From positions 1-18,015 of the forward strand of contig CALGAD010000018.1 of NCBI GenBank assembly GCA_937951955.1: a DNA stretch of 18,015 bases, read 5' to 3'. Shown here piece after piece: positions 6,351 to 14,400 of the stretch; position 1 is the first letter of the stretch; the number at the start of each line of letters is the position of its first letter. The translations under genes and the position numbers were made by a program. This DNA is from an uncultured Bacillaceae bacterium. Lineage in GTDB: Bacteria > Bacillota > Bacilli > Bacillales > Caldibacillaceae. The notes beneath the pieces were generated by a model that saw only the letters and a program-made list of their open reading frames with translations, ran no database searches and was not told where the DNA came from.

Positions 6351-7463
6351 TTGAAAATCAAAGAAATTGAGATTTTTGCCGTACAATTGCCGTTTGCAAA
6401 ACCTTTTGCCGTCAGTTATACGAAATATGAAACAATGCCATCGGTAATTGTTAAAGTAACAACAGATGACGGAATCGTCGGTTTTGGTGAGGGAGTTCCC
6501 GATGAACATGTAACAGGAGAGACATGGGAGAGTACTTACTATGTACTGAAAAATGTACTCGGACCGGCTGTATTAGGAGAGGATCCATGCAATTTTGAAC
6601 GATTACATGATGTGATGGAAAAACAATTGGTTGGAGCGCCTACTGCCAAAGCTGCTATTGATATTGCCTGTCACGATATTGCCGGAAAAAAATTAGGCGT
6701 GCCGGTTTATACATTGTTAGGCGGCAGGTATCATGAGAAATTTCCCGTCACGGCGGTATTAAGTATGGATAGCCCTGAAAACATGGCAGAGGAAGCGAAA
6801 CTGCGCAAGAAAGAAGGCTATCGTTCTTTTAAGATCAAAGTCGGCTCCAATATTCAAGAAGATGTAAAACGGATTCAATTAATCAAAGATGCGATTGGTG
6901 AGGAGGCTTATTTGCGGATCGACGTCAATCAAGGCTGGGAAACCGAGGCAAAGGCTCTTACAGCGATTCGCATGTTAAAAAATCTTCCGATTGATTGGAT
7001 TGAACAGCCTGTTCTTGCTAATAATATCGATGCATTAGCCAATATCCGTCAAAAAACCGATATTCCGATCATGGCTGATGAAGCTTTACTGAACACGCAA
7101 GAAATGAGGGACATAATTCAAAAGAAGGCTGCCGACCGGGTAAATATTAAACTGATGAAATGCGGTGGTCTATATCCTGGTATGAAATTAGCCCATATGG
7201 CGGAGATGGCCGGAATCGAATGTCAAGTCGGTTCCATGGTAGAATCGTCCATCTCATCCAGTGCAGGCTTACACCTAGCTTTTTCGAAAAAAATCATCAC
7301 AAGTGTGGAAATTACCGGTCCATTAAAGTTTTCGAAAGATGTAGGAAATCTCCATTATGATATTCCGTATATCTCGTTACCGGAAAAACCGGGATTGGGT
7401 ATTGATGTGAATGAAAACGTTTTAAATGAATTGACTGAAATGAAAACGAAGTTGTCGGTCTGA
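6351..7463 (+). CDS. Enolase-superfamily enzyme, MLE subgroup (epimerase or cycloisomerase, substrate unknown)
   Basis: A 370-residue enzyme with an N-terminal capping domain and a C-terminal barrel. The catalytic set is visible: K161 and K163 in FKIKVGS, metal ligands D191 (RIDVNQGW), E218 (WIEQPV) and D243 (MADEAL), and the opposing base K267 in NIKLMKCGG. This two-lysine arrangement is that of the muconate lactonising enzyme subgroup, including L-Ala-D/L-Glu epimerases (B. subtilis YkfB), N-acylamino-acid racemases and cycloisomerases. In dipeptide epimerases a DxD motif near residue 321 holds the substrate amino group; here the aligned residues are E320-I-T322, followed by GPL as in muconate cycloisomerases. 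The exact reaction is therefore left open. The start is TTG, with AGGAG nine bases upstream. It is the first gene of the operon; the peptidase and peptide transporter downstream favour an amino-acid or peptide-like substrate. Confidence 0.9.
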   Translation: MKIKEIEIFAVQLPFAKPFAVSYTKYETMPSVIVKVTTDDGIVGFGEGVPDEHVTGETWESTYYVLKNVLGPAVLGEDPCNFERLHDVMEKQLVGAPTAKAAIDIACHDIAGKKLGVPVYTLLGGRYHEKFPVTAVLSMDSPENMAEEAKLRKKEGYRSFKIKVGSNIQEDVKRIQLIKDAIGEEAYLRIDVNQGWETEAKALTAIRMLKNLPIDWIEQPVLANNIDALANIRQKTDIPIMADEALLNTQEMRDIIQKKAADRVNIKLMKCGGLYPGMKLAHMAEMAGIECQVGSMVESSISSSAGLHLAFSKKIITSVEITGPLKFSKDVGNLHYDIPYISLPEKPGLGIDVNENVLNELTEMKTKLSV

Positions 7464-7483
7464 TTGAAAAGGAGCTGACCGAG

Positions 7484-8179
7484 ATGCAGTTTCAGGCGAA
7501 GGGGAAACTTCGCGATGGCAGGGAGTTTTTTGTCCGCAACCTGGATCTTGGCGATTTACCCAAAATTTTGCAGTTGCAAAATAAAGTGTTGGCAAATCTC
7601 GAGTCACAACAAATTTTGCAACCGCTTTATCAAGATGAATTTACGTATATTTTACAAGGAAATGGCGACATGATCGGTATTTTTTTGCAAGACAGATTAA
7701 TTGCTTTCCGGGCCATGTTGATACCGAAACCGGAAAAGGAATTTTTAGGAGAGCTGGCCGGAATTCCCGGGGACGATCGGAAGCAGATTATTTATTCCGA
7801 AATTTCTAATGTTGACCCGGAATATCGCGGGAATGGTCTGCAACATTACATGGGAAAAGTTTTAATGGATCGCATCGATCGGGAAAAATTCCGTTATGTA
7901 TTGACGACTGTAGCTCCTTTTAATATCCCGAGCCTAAAAGATAAATTTCGTTTAGGAATGAACATTGTTGCTCTGGCGGAAATGTACAACGGGAAACTTC
8001 GCTATGTACTTAAAAAAGATTTACAACAATCTCCTCAAGAATCCCTGAGGGTAAAGCATATTTTGATTCCTATGGGAGATATAGAAAAACAGCGCCATTA
8101 TTTAAAGGAGGGATATAGCGGCATTTCCATGGAAGAGCAGGAAGGGGAATGGAACGTGCTCTTTGTAAAAGAAAATTGA
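7484..8179 (+). CDS. GNAT-family N-acetyltransferase
   Basis: A 231-residue protein with the acetyl-CoA-binding motif A of the GNAT fold: ISNVDPEYRGNGLQ, in which R115-G-N-G118 would hold the pyrophosphate of acetyl-CoA. The motif lies on the expected strand-to-helix turn in the middle of the protein. The N-terminal strand pattern (FFVRNLDLGDLPKILQLQ) is also GNAT-like. The C-terminal 60 residues do not match anything I recognise. The gene begins 20 bases after the epimerase, with AAAAGGAG nine bases before the ATG, so the two are co-transcribed. In this setting it could acylate an amino acid or peptide released by the neighbouring enzymes, but the acceptor cannot be read from sequence. The family call is good; the function is unknown. 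Confidence 0.8.
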   Translation: MQFQAKGKLRDGREFFVRNLDLGDLPKILQLQNKVLANLESQQILQPLYQDEFTYILQGNGDMIGIFLQDRLIAFRAMLIPKPEKEFLGELAGIPGDDRKQIIYSEISNVDPEYRGNGLQHYMGKVLMDRIDREKFRYVLTTVAPFNIPSLKDKFRLGMNIVALAEMYNGKLRYVLKKDLQQSPQESLRVKHILIPMGDIEKQRHYLKEGYSGISMEEQEGEWNVLFVKEN

Positions 8180-8222
8180 AGAACGTATCATATCCTAACA
8201 ACTATTTAAGGGTGGTAGTCCG

Positions 8223-9683
8223 ATGAGAATCGCCATTGGCGGAATAACCCATGAAACGAATACATTTTCCAATGTACCGACAACCATCACCGATTTTCAA
8301 AACCATGAATGGCAAATTGGTGAAGAGATCATTACGGAACATGAAGGTATTCGCGACTTTTTAGGAGGGATGATTGCCGAAGGAAAGCGACAGGAAGTTG
8401 AACTCGTTCCTACTTTTTTTGCTAATGCGAAACCGCAAGGCATCATCACAAAAGATACGTACGAAGTACTAATTAACGAATTAGTCACTGCTATTAAACA
8501 AGCGCTTCCCCTCGATGGTCTTTGCCTATCATTACATGGCGGGGGAATCGCGGAGGGGCATGATGATTTAGAAGGTTCCATACTTACTGAAATTCGTAAA
8601 GTCATAGGTTACGAGATTCCTATAGTTGCCACATTAGATTTACATGCCAATATGACGGAAACCATGATAAAAGAAGCGGATGCATTATTTGGTGTCAATT
8701 TTTATCCCCATATCGATTGTTACGAACGGGGCGTTGAAGCAATGTCCAATTTACTTCGCATCATCCGCGGTGAAACTATTCCCGTGATGTACCTGGAAAA
8801 GCTGCCGATGATGCTTGCATCCGCAACGACCGATTTTGGGCCGGCAAAAGCTGTGAATAAGATATGCTGGGAATGGGAAAAGCAGCATGGTGTTATTGAC
8901 TGTACATTTTTTCATGGTTTCGCTCAAACGGATATTCCCGATATGCGCGTTAGCATTTTAACGATAACAAACAATGATCCAGATTTAGCACAACGTGCCT
9001 CTAAAGAAGTTGCTGAAAAGGTCTGGGACATGCGGGAATCATTTTATGATGATTTGCCAGGTCCCGAGGAAGGGTTAGATTTAGCTTTACAAACCGATGG
9101 TGGACCGATCGTTATTAACGAAACATCGGATAACCCGGGAGCTGGCGCACCGGGCGATGGGACCCACTTGCTCAAAGCATTAATTGAAAAGAATATCGAA
9201 AAGTCAGTTTTCGGTTTTATTTGTGATCCGGAAACAGCCGAACAGGCCCATCGCGAAGGTGTTGGCAAAACGATTAACGTCTTGTTAGGTGGAAAAACTG
9301 ATACACTCCATGGAAATCCATTGCGTTTAACCGCTTACATTAAAGCGCTAACAGACGGAAAGTTTATCCAAACTTCGCCGATGGGAAAAGGGGTAAAGGT
9401 TGATTTAGGAAAATCGGCCAGGCTGCAAGTAGGAAATGTGGATATCATCGTCTGTTCGAAAAAGAAACAGACGTTAGATGAGCAAGTCTTTTTGTTGCAT
9501 GGCATTGATGTGAAAGAATACAAGATTGTTGCACTTAAGTCGGAAAACCATTTCCGTGCAGCCTTTACACCGATTGCCAAGCGAATCATTACGGTCGATT
9601 CACCTGGTTTAAGCACTTATAATCTGCGAAATTATCCATATCAACGGGTGATGCGGCCTGTAATGCCTTTAGATCAATTATAG
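8223..9683 (+). CDS. M81-family metallopeptidase (MlrC-like)
   Basis: A 486-residue cytoplasmic protein of the MlrC (microcystinase C) family. The start shows the family signature MRIAIGGITHETNTF. Three zinc ligands can be placed: D139 and H141 in TLDLHANMT, and H163 in NFYPHIDCYERG. Their spacing (2 and 22) is the same as I recall for the MlrC ligands. A glycine-rich segment, DNPGAGAPGDGTHLL near residue 303, is also characteristic. MlrC cleaves linear peptides from cyanobacterial cyclic toxins, but homologues are widespread in soil bacteria that never meet those toxins. The natural substrate is probably a small peptide or amide with unusual bonds or D-residues. Its place between an epimerase, an acetyltransferase and a peptide importer supports cytoplasmic breakdown of an imported compound. 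AAGGGTGG lies seven bases before the ATG. Confidence 0.92.
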   Translation: MRIAIGGITHETNTFSNVPTTITDFQNHEWQIGEEIITEHEGIRDFLGGMIAEGKRQEVELVPTFFANAKPQGIITKDTYEVLINELVTAIKQALPLDGLCLSLHGGGIAEGHDDLEGSILTEIRKVIGYEIPIVATLDLHANMTETMIKEADALFGVNFYPHIDCYERGVEAMSNLLRIIRGETIPVMYLEKLPMMLASATTDFGPAKAVNKICWEWEKQHGVIDCTFFHGFAQTDIPDMRVSILTITNNDPDLAQRASKEVAEKVWDMRESFYDDLPGPEEGLDLALQTDGGPIVINETSDNPGAGAPGDGTHLLKALIEKNIEKSVFGFICDPETAEQAHREGVGKTINVLLGGKTDTLHGNPLRLTAYIKALTDGKFIQTSPMGKGVKVDLGKSARLQVGNVDIIVCSKKKQTLDEQVFLLHGIDVKEYKIVALKSENHFRAAFTPIAKRIITVDSPGLSTYNLRNYPYQRVMRPVMPLDQL

Positions 9684-9733
9684 GGATGGGTAGAAATTTT
9701 AAATAAATCATTAAACAAAGGGGAGGATTTGTT

Positions 9734-11350
9734 TTGAAAAGGAAGTTTTTCCATCTACTATTCATTTTCACATTTGTTCCGTTTTTCCTGATTGCCTGTA
9801 GCGGAGGGGGATCAGAAACTTCCACGAGCACTGAATCCGAAAACACCAATGAAACCCCAGTGACGAATGAAGAAGAGGCAACAACGAGTGGCGGCACATT
9901 AAAAATTGCTTATGAAGCCCAGCCAAACACGCTCGATCCATCAGTAACGACAGCGGGAGCGACAAAGGATTTATCCCGACCGATTTACGAATCACTAGTT
10001 ACCCTCAATGAAAACTGGGAAGTGACACCGCAGCTGGCAGAAAGTTATGAAATTAGCGAAGATGGTACAGTCGTGACCTTTAAATTACGTCAGGGAGTTT
10101 TGTTCCATAATGGCGAAGAAATGAAGGCAGAAGATGTTATTGCATCCATGGAAAAATGGACGGAATATTCCTCACTGGCAAAATCGATGCTTTCAGGTGC
10201 CGAGTGGGTCGAAGTTGATGAGTATACGGTAGAGTTACATCTTGAGCGTCCATCCGGACTTGTCATGCAAACATTAGCGGATCAAAACCAGGTTGCCGCG
10301 ATCATGCCCAAAGAAGTTGCTGAGGCTGCCGATGCAACAGGAGCAAAAGAATATATCGGTACGGGACCGTTTAAATTTGAAGAATGGCAGACGGACCAAT
10401 ATGTCAAAATGGTAAGATTTGAAGATTACCAGCCTTTAAATGACAGCCCGAGTGGACTGGCGGGAGAAAAACTTGCCTTAGTCGATGAAATTTACTGGTA
10501 TTTTGTTCCGGATGAATCAACACGAAATGCTGGTTTAATTAGTGGTGAATACGATATTGCCACCGGTATTTCTTACGACACCGTGGAGCAAATTGAAGCA
10601 GTGCCGCATTTGTCAGCCTATATTCATCCATACGGTTTCCAGATGCTCGTCTTTAATAAGAAATCTGGACTGTTTACCGATGTAAAGGCACGTCAGGCGG
10701 TTAACTACGCTGTGGATAAACAAGCAATTCTCCAAACATCCTTTGCGGATGAGCGATTCTATAACATGGAATCCAGTTTATTCCGTCCTGAACAAACTGA
10801 ATGGTATAGCCAGGTAGGTAAAGAAATTTACGATACACACGATCTAGATTTAGCGAAACAATTGCTGGAGGAAGCTGGCTATAACGGTGAAGAAGTCGTC
10901 ATCCTCACCAGCCGTGACTATGCCTATCAATACAATGCCGCGGTCAGTGTTCAGCAAATGTTAAATGATGTGGGCATCAATGCCAAACTCGATGTGTATG
11001 ATTGGGGAACATTGCTTGATCGCAGAAGTGATCCAGAAGCCTGGGATATCTTCTTCACTGGTTGGGATACATCGCTCATTCCACATCAATATTCATTCCT
11101 GGATTCTGAAGCCGAATGGCCAGGATGGACCAACAGTCCAGAAATTGACCAGATTCTTGATGATATGGAAACAGCTGCAACACCAGAAGAAGTGAAAGAA
11201 TTAAATGACAAGTTGCATGAAGAATTCTGGAACTACATGCCACTTGTTAACATCGGTAACTACAGCAAAGTAACCGGCATCAATGAAAAAGTAAAAGGCT
11301 ATCAAGACTTTATCGGTCCGGTTGTCTGGAATGTCAGTGTTGAAGAATAG
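9734..11350 (+). CDS. Peptide/opine-type ABC transporter substrate-binding lipoprotein (SBP_bac_5)
   Basis: A 538-residue binding protein of the DppA/OppA/NikA class. The N terminus is a lipoprotein signal (KRK, hydrophobic core, LIAC with Cys22 lipidated), followed by a Ser/Thr/Glu-rich linker (about residues 23-52) that tethers it to the outer face of the membrane. The mature domain begins GGTLKIAYEAQPNTLDPS and contains RQGVLFHNGEEMKAEDVIAS and YIGTGPFKFEEW, all family landmarks. The start is TTG 9734, seven bases after AAAGGGGAGG. Ligands in this family range from di- and oligopeptides to opines, nickel complexes and sugars. The M81 peptidase just upstream favours a peptide or peptide-like ligand. 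A strong hairpin separates it from the permease genes and probably raises its level relative to them. Confidence 0.93.
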   Translation: MKRKFFHLLFIFTFVPFFLIACSGGGSETSTSTESENTNETPVTNEEEATTSGGTLKIAYEAQPNTLDPSVTTAGATKDLSRPIYESLVTLNENWEVTPQLAESYEISEDGTVVTFKLRQGVLFHNGEEMKAEDVIASMEKWTEYSSLAKSMLSGAEWVEVDEYTVELHLERPSGLVMQTLADQNQVAAIMPKEVAEAADATGAKEYIGTGPFKFEEWQTDQYVKMVRFEDYQPLNDSPSGLAGEKLALVDEIYWYFVPDESTRNAGLISGEYDIATGISYDTVEQIEAVPHLSAYIHPYGFQMLVFNKKSGLFTDVKARQAVNYAVDKQAILQTSFADERFYNMESSLFRPEQTEWYSQVGKEIYDTHDLDLAKQLLEEAGYNGEEVVILTSRDYAYQYNAAVSVQQMLNDVGINAKLDVYDWGTLLDRRSDPEAWDIFFTGWDTSLIPHQYSFLDSEAEWPGWTNSPEIDQILDDMETAATPEEVKELNDKLHEEFWNYMPLVNIGNYSKVTGINEKVKGYQDFIGPVVWNVSVEE

Positions 11351-11365
11351 ATAACTAGATTTCAC

Positions 11366-11396
11366 GCAACCTCTGGATTACTTTTCCAGAGGTTGC
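11366..11396 (+). repeat. 12-bp perfect hairpin between binding-protein and permease genes
   Basis: GCAACCTCTGGA (11366-11377) and TCCAGAGGTTGC (11385-11396) form a perfect 12-bp stem with a 7-base loop, just after the binding-protein stop. No T-tract follows, so it is not a standard terminator. A likely role is to protect the 3' end of the binding-protein mRNA after processing, as in other ABC operons where the receptor is needed in excess. Confidence 0.75.
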
Positions 11397-11420
11397 AACC
11401 CTGGAAAGGGGAGGGTGAGT

Positions 11421-12374
11421 TTGGGTAGATATACGTTAGGAAGACTGCTTTCTTTGATACCAGTTTTATTAATCGTTGCCGTGATTGTTTTTTTTCTTAT
11501 GCACTTAACTCCAGGAGATCCGGCGTCAATCATGCTTGGACCGAATGCGACACCAGAAGAAGTTGAACGATTACGGGAAGAGCTAGGCTTGAATTTACCG
11601 ATCCATGAACAATTTTTCGACTGGTTTTTTGGTTTATTCCGCGGGGATTTCGGCTGGTCCTTATCCCAAAACAAACCAGTTTTACAGGCGATATTTGAAC
11701 ACCTAGGTCCAACGATATCCCTATCCATCCTCGCGCAATCGATTTCGATGGTTTTAGCCATTCCTTTAGGAATCATTGCAGCGAAAAAGCGGGGTACGAA
11801 TGTAGACCGTTTGTTCATGATTCTCGTCATGTTGGGGATGGCCATTCCAAGCTTTTTATTAGGGTTATTGTTTATTCAATTATTTGCCGTCAAACTCCAG
11901 TGGTTCCCGGTTGCCGGATATTTACCAGTCAGTGCCGGTCTATGGAATCATTTACAATATATGATTTTACCGGCAACGGCTTTAGGGATTATCCAAACAG
12001 CGGTCATAGCCAGAATGACGCGTTCATCCATGCTGGACGTATTGAGTGCCAACTACATTAAAACAGCTAATGCTAAAGGTCTGCGCGATCGGGTGATTAC
12101 TTATAAACACGCACTAAAAAACGCAGCGATCCCGATATTAACCGTACTTGGTGAACATTTCGGTTCTTTACTCGCTGGAGCGGTTGTAACAGAAACGGTA
12201 TTTAACTTACCGGGACTCGGTCAATTAGTTATTAACGGAATTGAAAAAAGAGACTACACGTTAATTCAAGGAACGATTTTATTTACAGCTTTAGTATATT
12301 TACTTGTCAACTTAGCGGTCGACTTATTATACGGATTTGTTGATCCGCGAGTACGTTTGAACCGGAAAAGTTAA
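11421..12374 (+). CDS. Peptide-type ABC transporter permease, DppB/OppB family
   Basis: A 317-residue permease with about six membrane segments. It has the short N-terminal helix (RLLSLIPVLLIVAVIVFFLM) and HLTPGDPAS typical of DppB, then an extracytoplasmic loop containing LREELGLNLPIHEQF. The cytoplasmic coupling EAA-like loop reads YIKTANAKGLRDRVITYKHA, followed by the FNLPGLGQL segment near the C terminus. The TTG at 11421 was preferred over the GTG at 11415 because AAGGGGAGG (11406-11414) lies six bases before the TTG but would almost touch the GTG. It pairs with the next permease to form the membrane channel. Substrate specificity is set mainly by the lipoprotein encoded upstream. Confidence 0.93.
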   Translation: MGRYTLGRLLSLIPVLLIVAVIVFFLMHLTPGDPASIMLGPNATPEEVERLREELGLNLPIHEQFFDWFFGLFRGDFGWSLSQNKPVLQAIFEHLGPTISLSILAQSISMVLAIPLGIIAAKKRGTNVDRLFMILVMLGMAIPSFLLGLLFIQLFAVKLQWFPVAGYLPVSAGLWNHLQYMILPATALGIIQTAVIARMTRSSMLDVLSANYIKTANAKGLRDRVITYKHALKNAAIPILTVLGEHFGSLLAGAVVTETVFNLPGLGQLVINGIEKRDYTLIQGTILFTALVYLLVNLAVDLLYGFVDPRVRLNRKS

Positions 12375-12421
12375 GATTGTTCTCATTCCTTGCTCTTTCG
12401 CAGATGAAAGGAGGCCTGTCG

Positions 12422-13330
12422 ATGGAAGTTAAGTACGCGACGGATGCCCAGCTCCAGTCGATTCAAGGGAAACGGCAAATGCGTCAGGAAGGATTGCGCC
12501 TATTTTGGCGGCGTTTGCTGGCAAATAAAATGGCCCTGTACGGCGGATTGATTGTCCTTTCCCTTTGTTTATTCGTTTTAATTGCTCCTTTATTAACAAA
12601 ATATACGCCCCTGGAAATTGACCCGGCCAATCGTCTGCAGCCACCGAGTAGCGATCATTGGTTTGGAACGGATAATTTTGGACGGGATATTTTTACTCGC
12701 GTCGTTTATGGTGGAAGAGTTTCCTTGATCGTTGGCTTTGCATCAGCCCTTTTAACAGGATTTATTGGCATGGTCGTTGGGTTATTATCCGCTTACTATC
12801 GTGTGCTGGATCATATTTTAATGCGGATTTGTGACGGACTGTTAGCATTCCCGGATATTTTGCTTGCTATTGCGATTACCGCTGTACTCGGACCGAATCC
12901 GGTGAACGTCATTATTGCGATTACAATCGTTAAAGTGCCGGCAATGGCGCGGATTGTCCGTTCAGCCGCACTTGTCGTTCGGGAACAAACGTATATCGAA
13001 GCGATTAAAGCCCAGGGAGCCAGTGCTTTTCGGATTATTTGGGGACATATTGCTCCGAACGTTTTATCTCCCTTTTTCGTCCAGGTCACATACGTATTTG
13101 CGGCCGCTATTATTTTGGAAGCGGGATTGAGTTTTCTAGGTGCGGGTGTTCCTGCTCCGGAGCCGAGCTGGGGAAATATTTTATACGATGGTAAAATTGT
13201 CATTTTCACGGCCTGGTGGATGACGGTTTTTCCAGGTATTTTCATCGTTTTATCGGTTTTAGGATTAAACATGCTAGGGGATGGACTCCGCGATTTACTC
13301 GACCCGCATACGAATAAGGCCATTAAGTAA
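12422..13330 (+). CDS. Peptide-type ABC transporter permease, DppC/OppC family
   Basis: A 302-residue permease, partner of the upstream DppB-like protein. It starts with a cytoplasmic stretch, then FWRRLLANKMALYGGLIVL as the first membrane helix, and carries the typical DppC landmark DHWFGTDNFGRDIFTRVVYGGR. The coupling loop is YIEAIKAQGASAFRIIWGHI, and ILEAGLSFLGAGVPAPEPSW follows, a strong family signature. The ATG at 12422 was chosen because AAAGGAGG (12407-12414) lies seven bases upstream; an earlier in-frame TTG at 12377 has no ribosome binding site. The 47-base gap after the DppB-like gene holds only this site. With the two ATPases downstream the transporter is complete. Confidence 0.94.
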   Translation: MEVKYATDAQLQSIQGKRQMRQEGLRLFWRRLLANKMALYGGLIVLSLCLFVLIAPLLTKYTPLEIDPANRLQPPSSDHWFGTDNFGRDIFTRVVYGGRVSLIVGFASALLTGFIGMVVGLLSAYYRVLDHILMRICDGLLAFPDILLAIAITAVLGPNPVNVIIAITIVKVPAMARIVRSAALVVREQTYIEAIKAQGASAFRIIWGHIAPNVLSPFFVQVTYVFAAAIILEAGLSFLGAGVPAPEPSWGNILYDGKIVIFTAWWMTVFPGIFIVLSVLGLNMLGDGLRDLLDPHTNKAIK

Positions 13331-13345
13331 AGGGGAGGGAGAAAA

Positions 13346-14365
13346 TTGGGAGAACCGTTACTGGAAGTAAGGAATTTAAAAACGACGTTTATGACGGAAA
13401 ATGGCCCGGTGACAGCCGTTGATGGTGTGAGTTTTACCGTTGAAGAGGGGGAGATGCTGGGGATTGTTGGTGAGTCGGGCTGCGGAAAAAGTGTGACATC
13501 GGAATCGATCATGCGTCTTTTGAATGAGAATACGACAAAATACGAAGGTGAAATCATATATAAACAGCAAAATTTATTAAAGCTTTCCAAAAAAGAAATG
13601 CGTAAAATTCGCGGTAATGAAATCTCGATGATCTTCCAGGATGCGATGACGGCCCTGAATCCGGTCTATACAATCGGCAATCAAATCGTGGAGGCGATTT
13701 TGCAACATCGCACAATCAGTAAAAAAGAAGCGAAAACTGAGGCCATCGAATTGTTGCGCCTGACCGGTATTCCATCCCCGGAAAAACGGTTTGATGAGTA
13801 TCCTCATGAACTTTCAGGCGGTATGCGGCAGCGGGCAATGATCGCCATGGCCCTTGCCTGTAATCCGAAACTGCTCATCGCTGATGAACCGACAACGGCA
13901 TTGGATGTGACCATTCAGGCACAGATTTTGGATTTGATTAATGAGTTGAAAGAAAAATTGAACATGTCGGTTATTATGATCACCCACGATTTAGGGGTTG
14001 TTGCGGAAGTTTGTACCCATGTTGTTGTCATGTACCTGGGGCAAGTGATTGAAGAAGCGGATGTCCAGTCGTTGTTTGAACAACCCTTACATCCGTATAC
14101 CCAGAGTTTATTCCAGTGTATCCCGAAAATCGATGGGGACCGAACGAAAAAATTATATACGATTAAAGGCATTGTGCCCTCATTAGATAATGTGCCGCAA
14201 GGTTGTCGGTTTGCCGATCGCTGTCCCTTCGCCAATGATCTATGCCGGAACAAGGCGCCGGAATTAACGGAGGTCGGACCGCGGAGGAAGGTGCGTTGCT
14301 GGCATTATAAGGAAATCTTAGAGAATAAAATGCCGCGAAATGATGAGGAAGCCGTGGTTTCATAA
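13346..14365 (+). CDS. Peptide-type ABC transporter ATP-binding protein, DppD/OppD family
   Basis: A 339-residue ATPase that powers the transporter from the cytoplasmic side. Walker A is GESGCGKS (about residues 42-49), the ABC signature is LSGGMRQR, Walker B is LLIADEPTTALD, and the H-loop is MITHDLG. The C-terminal extension is the oligopeptide-transporter type and carries cysteines in GCRFADRCPFANDLC and VRCWHYK, a pattern that can bind an iron-sulfur cluster in studied DppD proteins. Translation starts at TTG 13346, about seven bases after GGGGAGG. It lies 15 bases after the DppC-like gene and works as a heterodimer with the next protein. All ATPase motifs look intact. Confidence 0.95.
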   Translation: MGEPLLEVRNLKTTFMTENGPVTAVDGVSFTVEEGEMLGIVGESGCGKSVTSESIMRLLNENTTKYEGEIIYKQQNLLKLSKKEMRKIRGNEISMIFQDAMTALNPVYTIGNQIVEAILQHRTISKKEAKTEAIELLRLTGIPSPEKRFDEYPHELSGGMRQRAMIAMALACNPKLLIADEPTTALDVTIQAQILDLINELKEKLNMSVIMITHDLGVVAEVCTHVVVMYLGQVIEEADVQSLFEQPLHPYTQSLFQCIPKIDGDRTKKLYTIKGIVPSLDNVPQGCRFADRCPFANDLCRNKAPELTEVGPRRKVRCWHYKEILENKMPRNDEEAVVS

Positions 14366-14400
14366 AGTGAGAATGACTCATGGAGAAGGAAGTGATGGAG

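Noticed and set aside
6351..7463. Naming the enzyme L-Ala-D/L-Glu epimerase
   Set aside because: The substrate-binding DxD motif is replaced by ExT, so only the subgroup is supported.
7455..7482. Inverted repeat TCGGTC/GACCGA placing the GNAT ribosome binding site in a loop
   Set aside because: The 6-bp stem with a 16-base loop is too weak to claim regulation.
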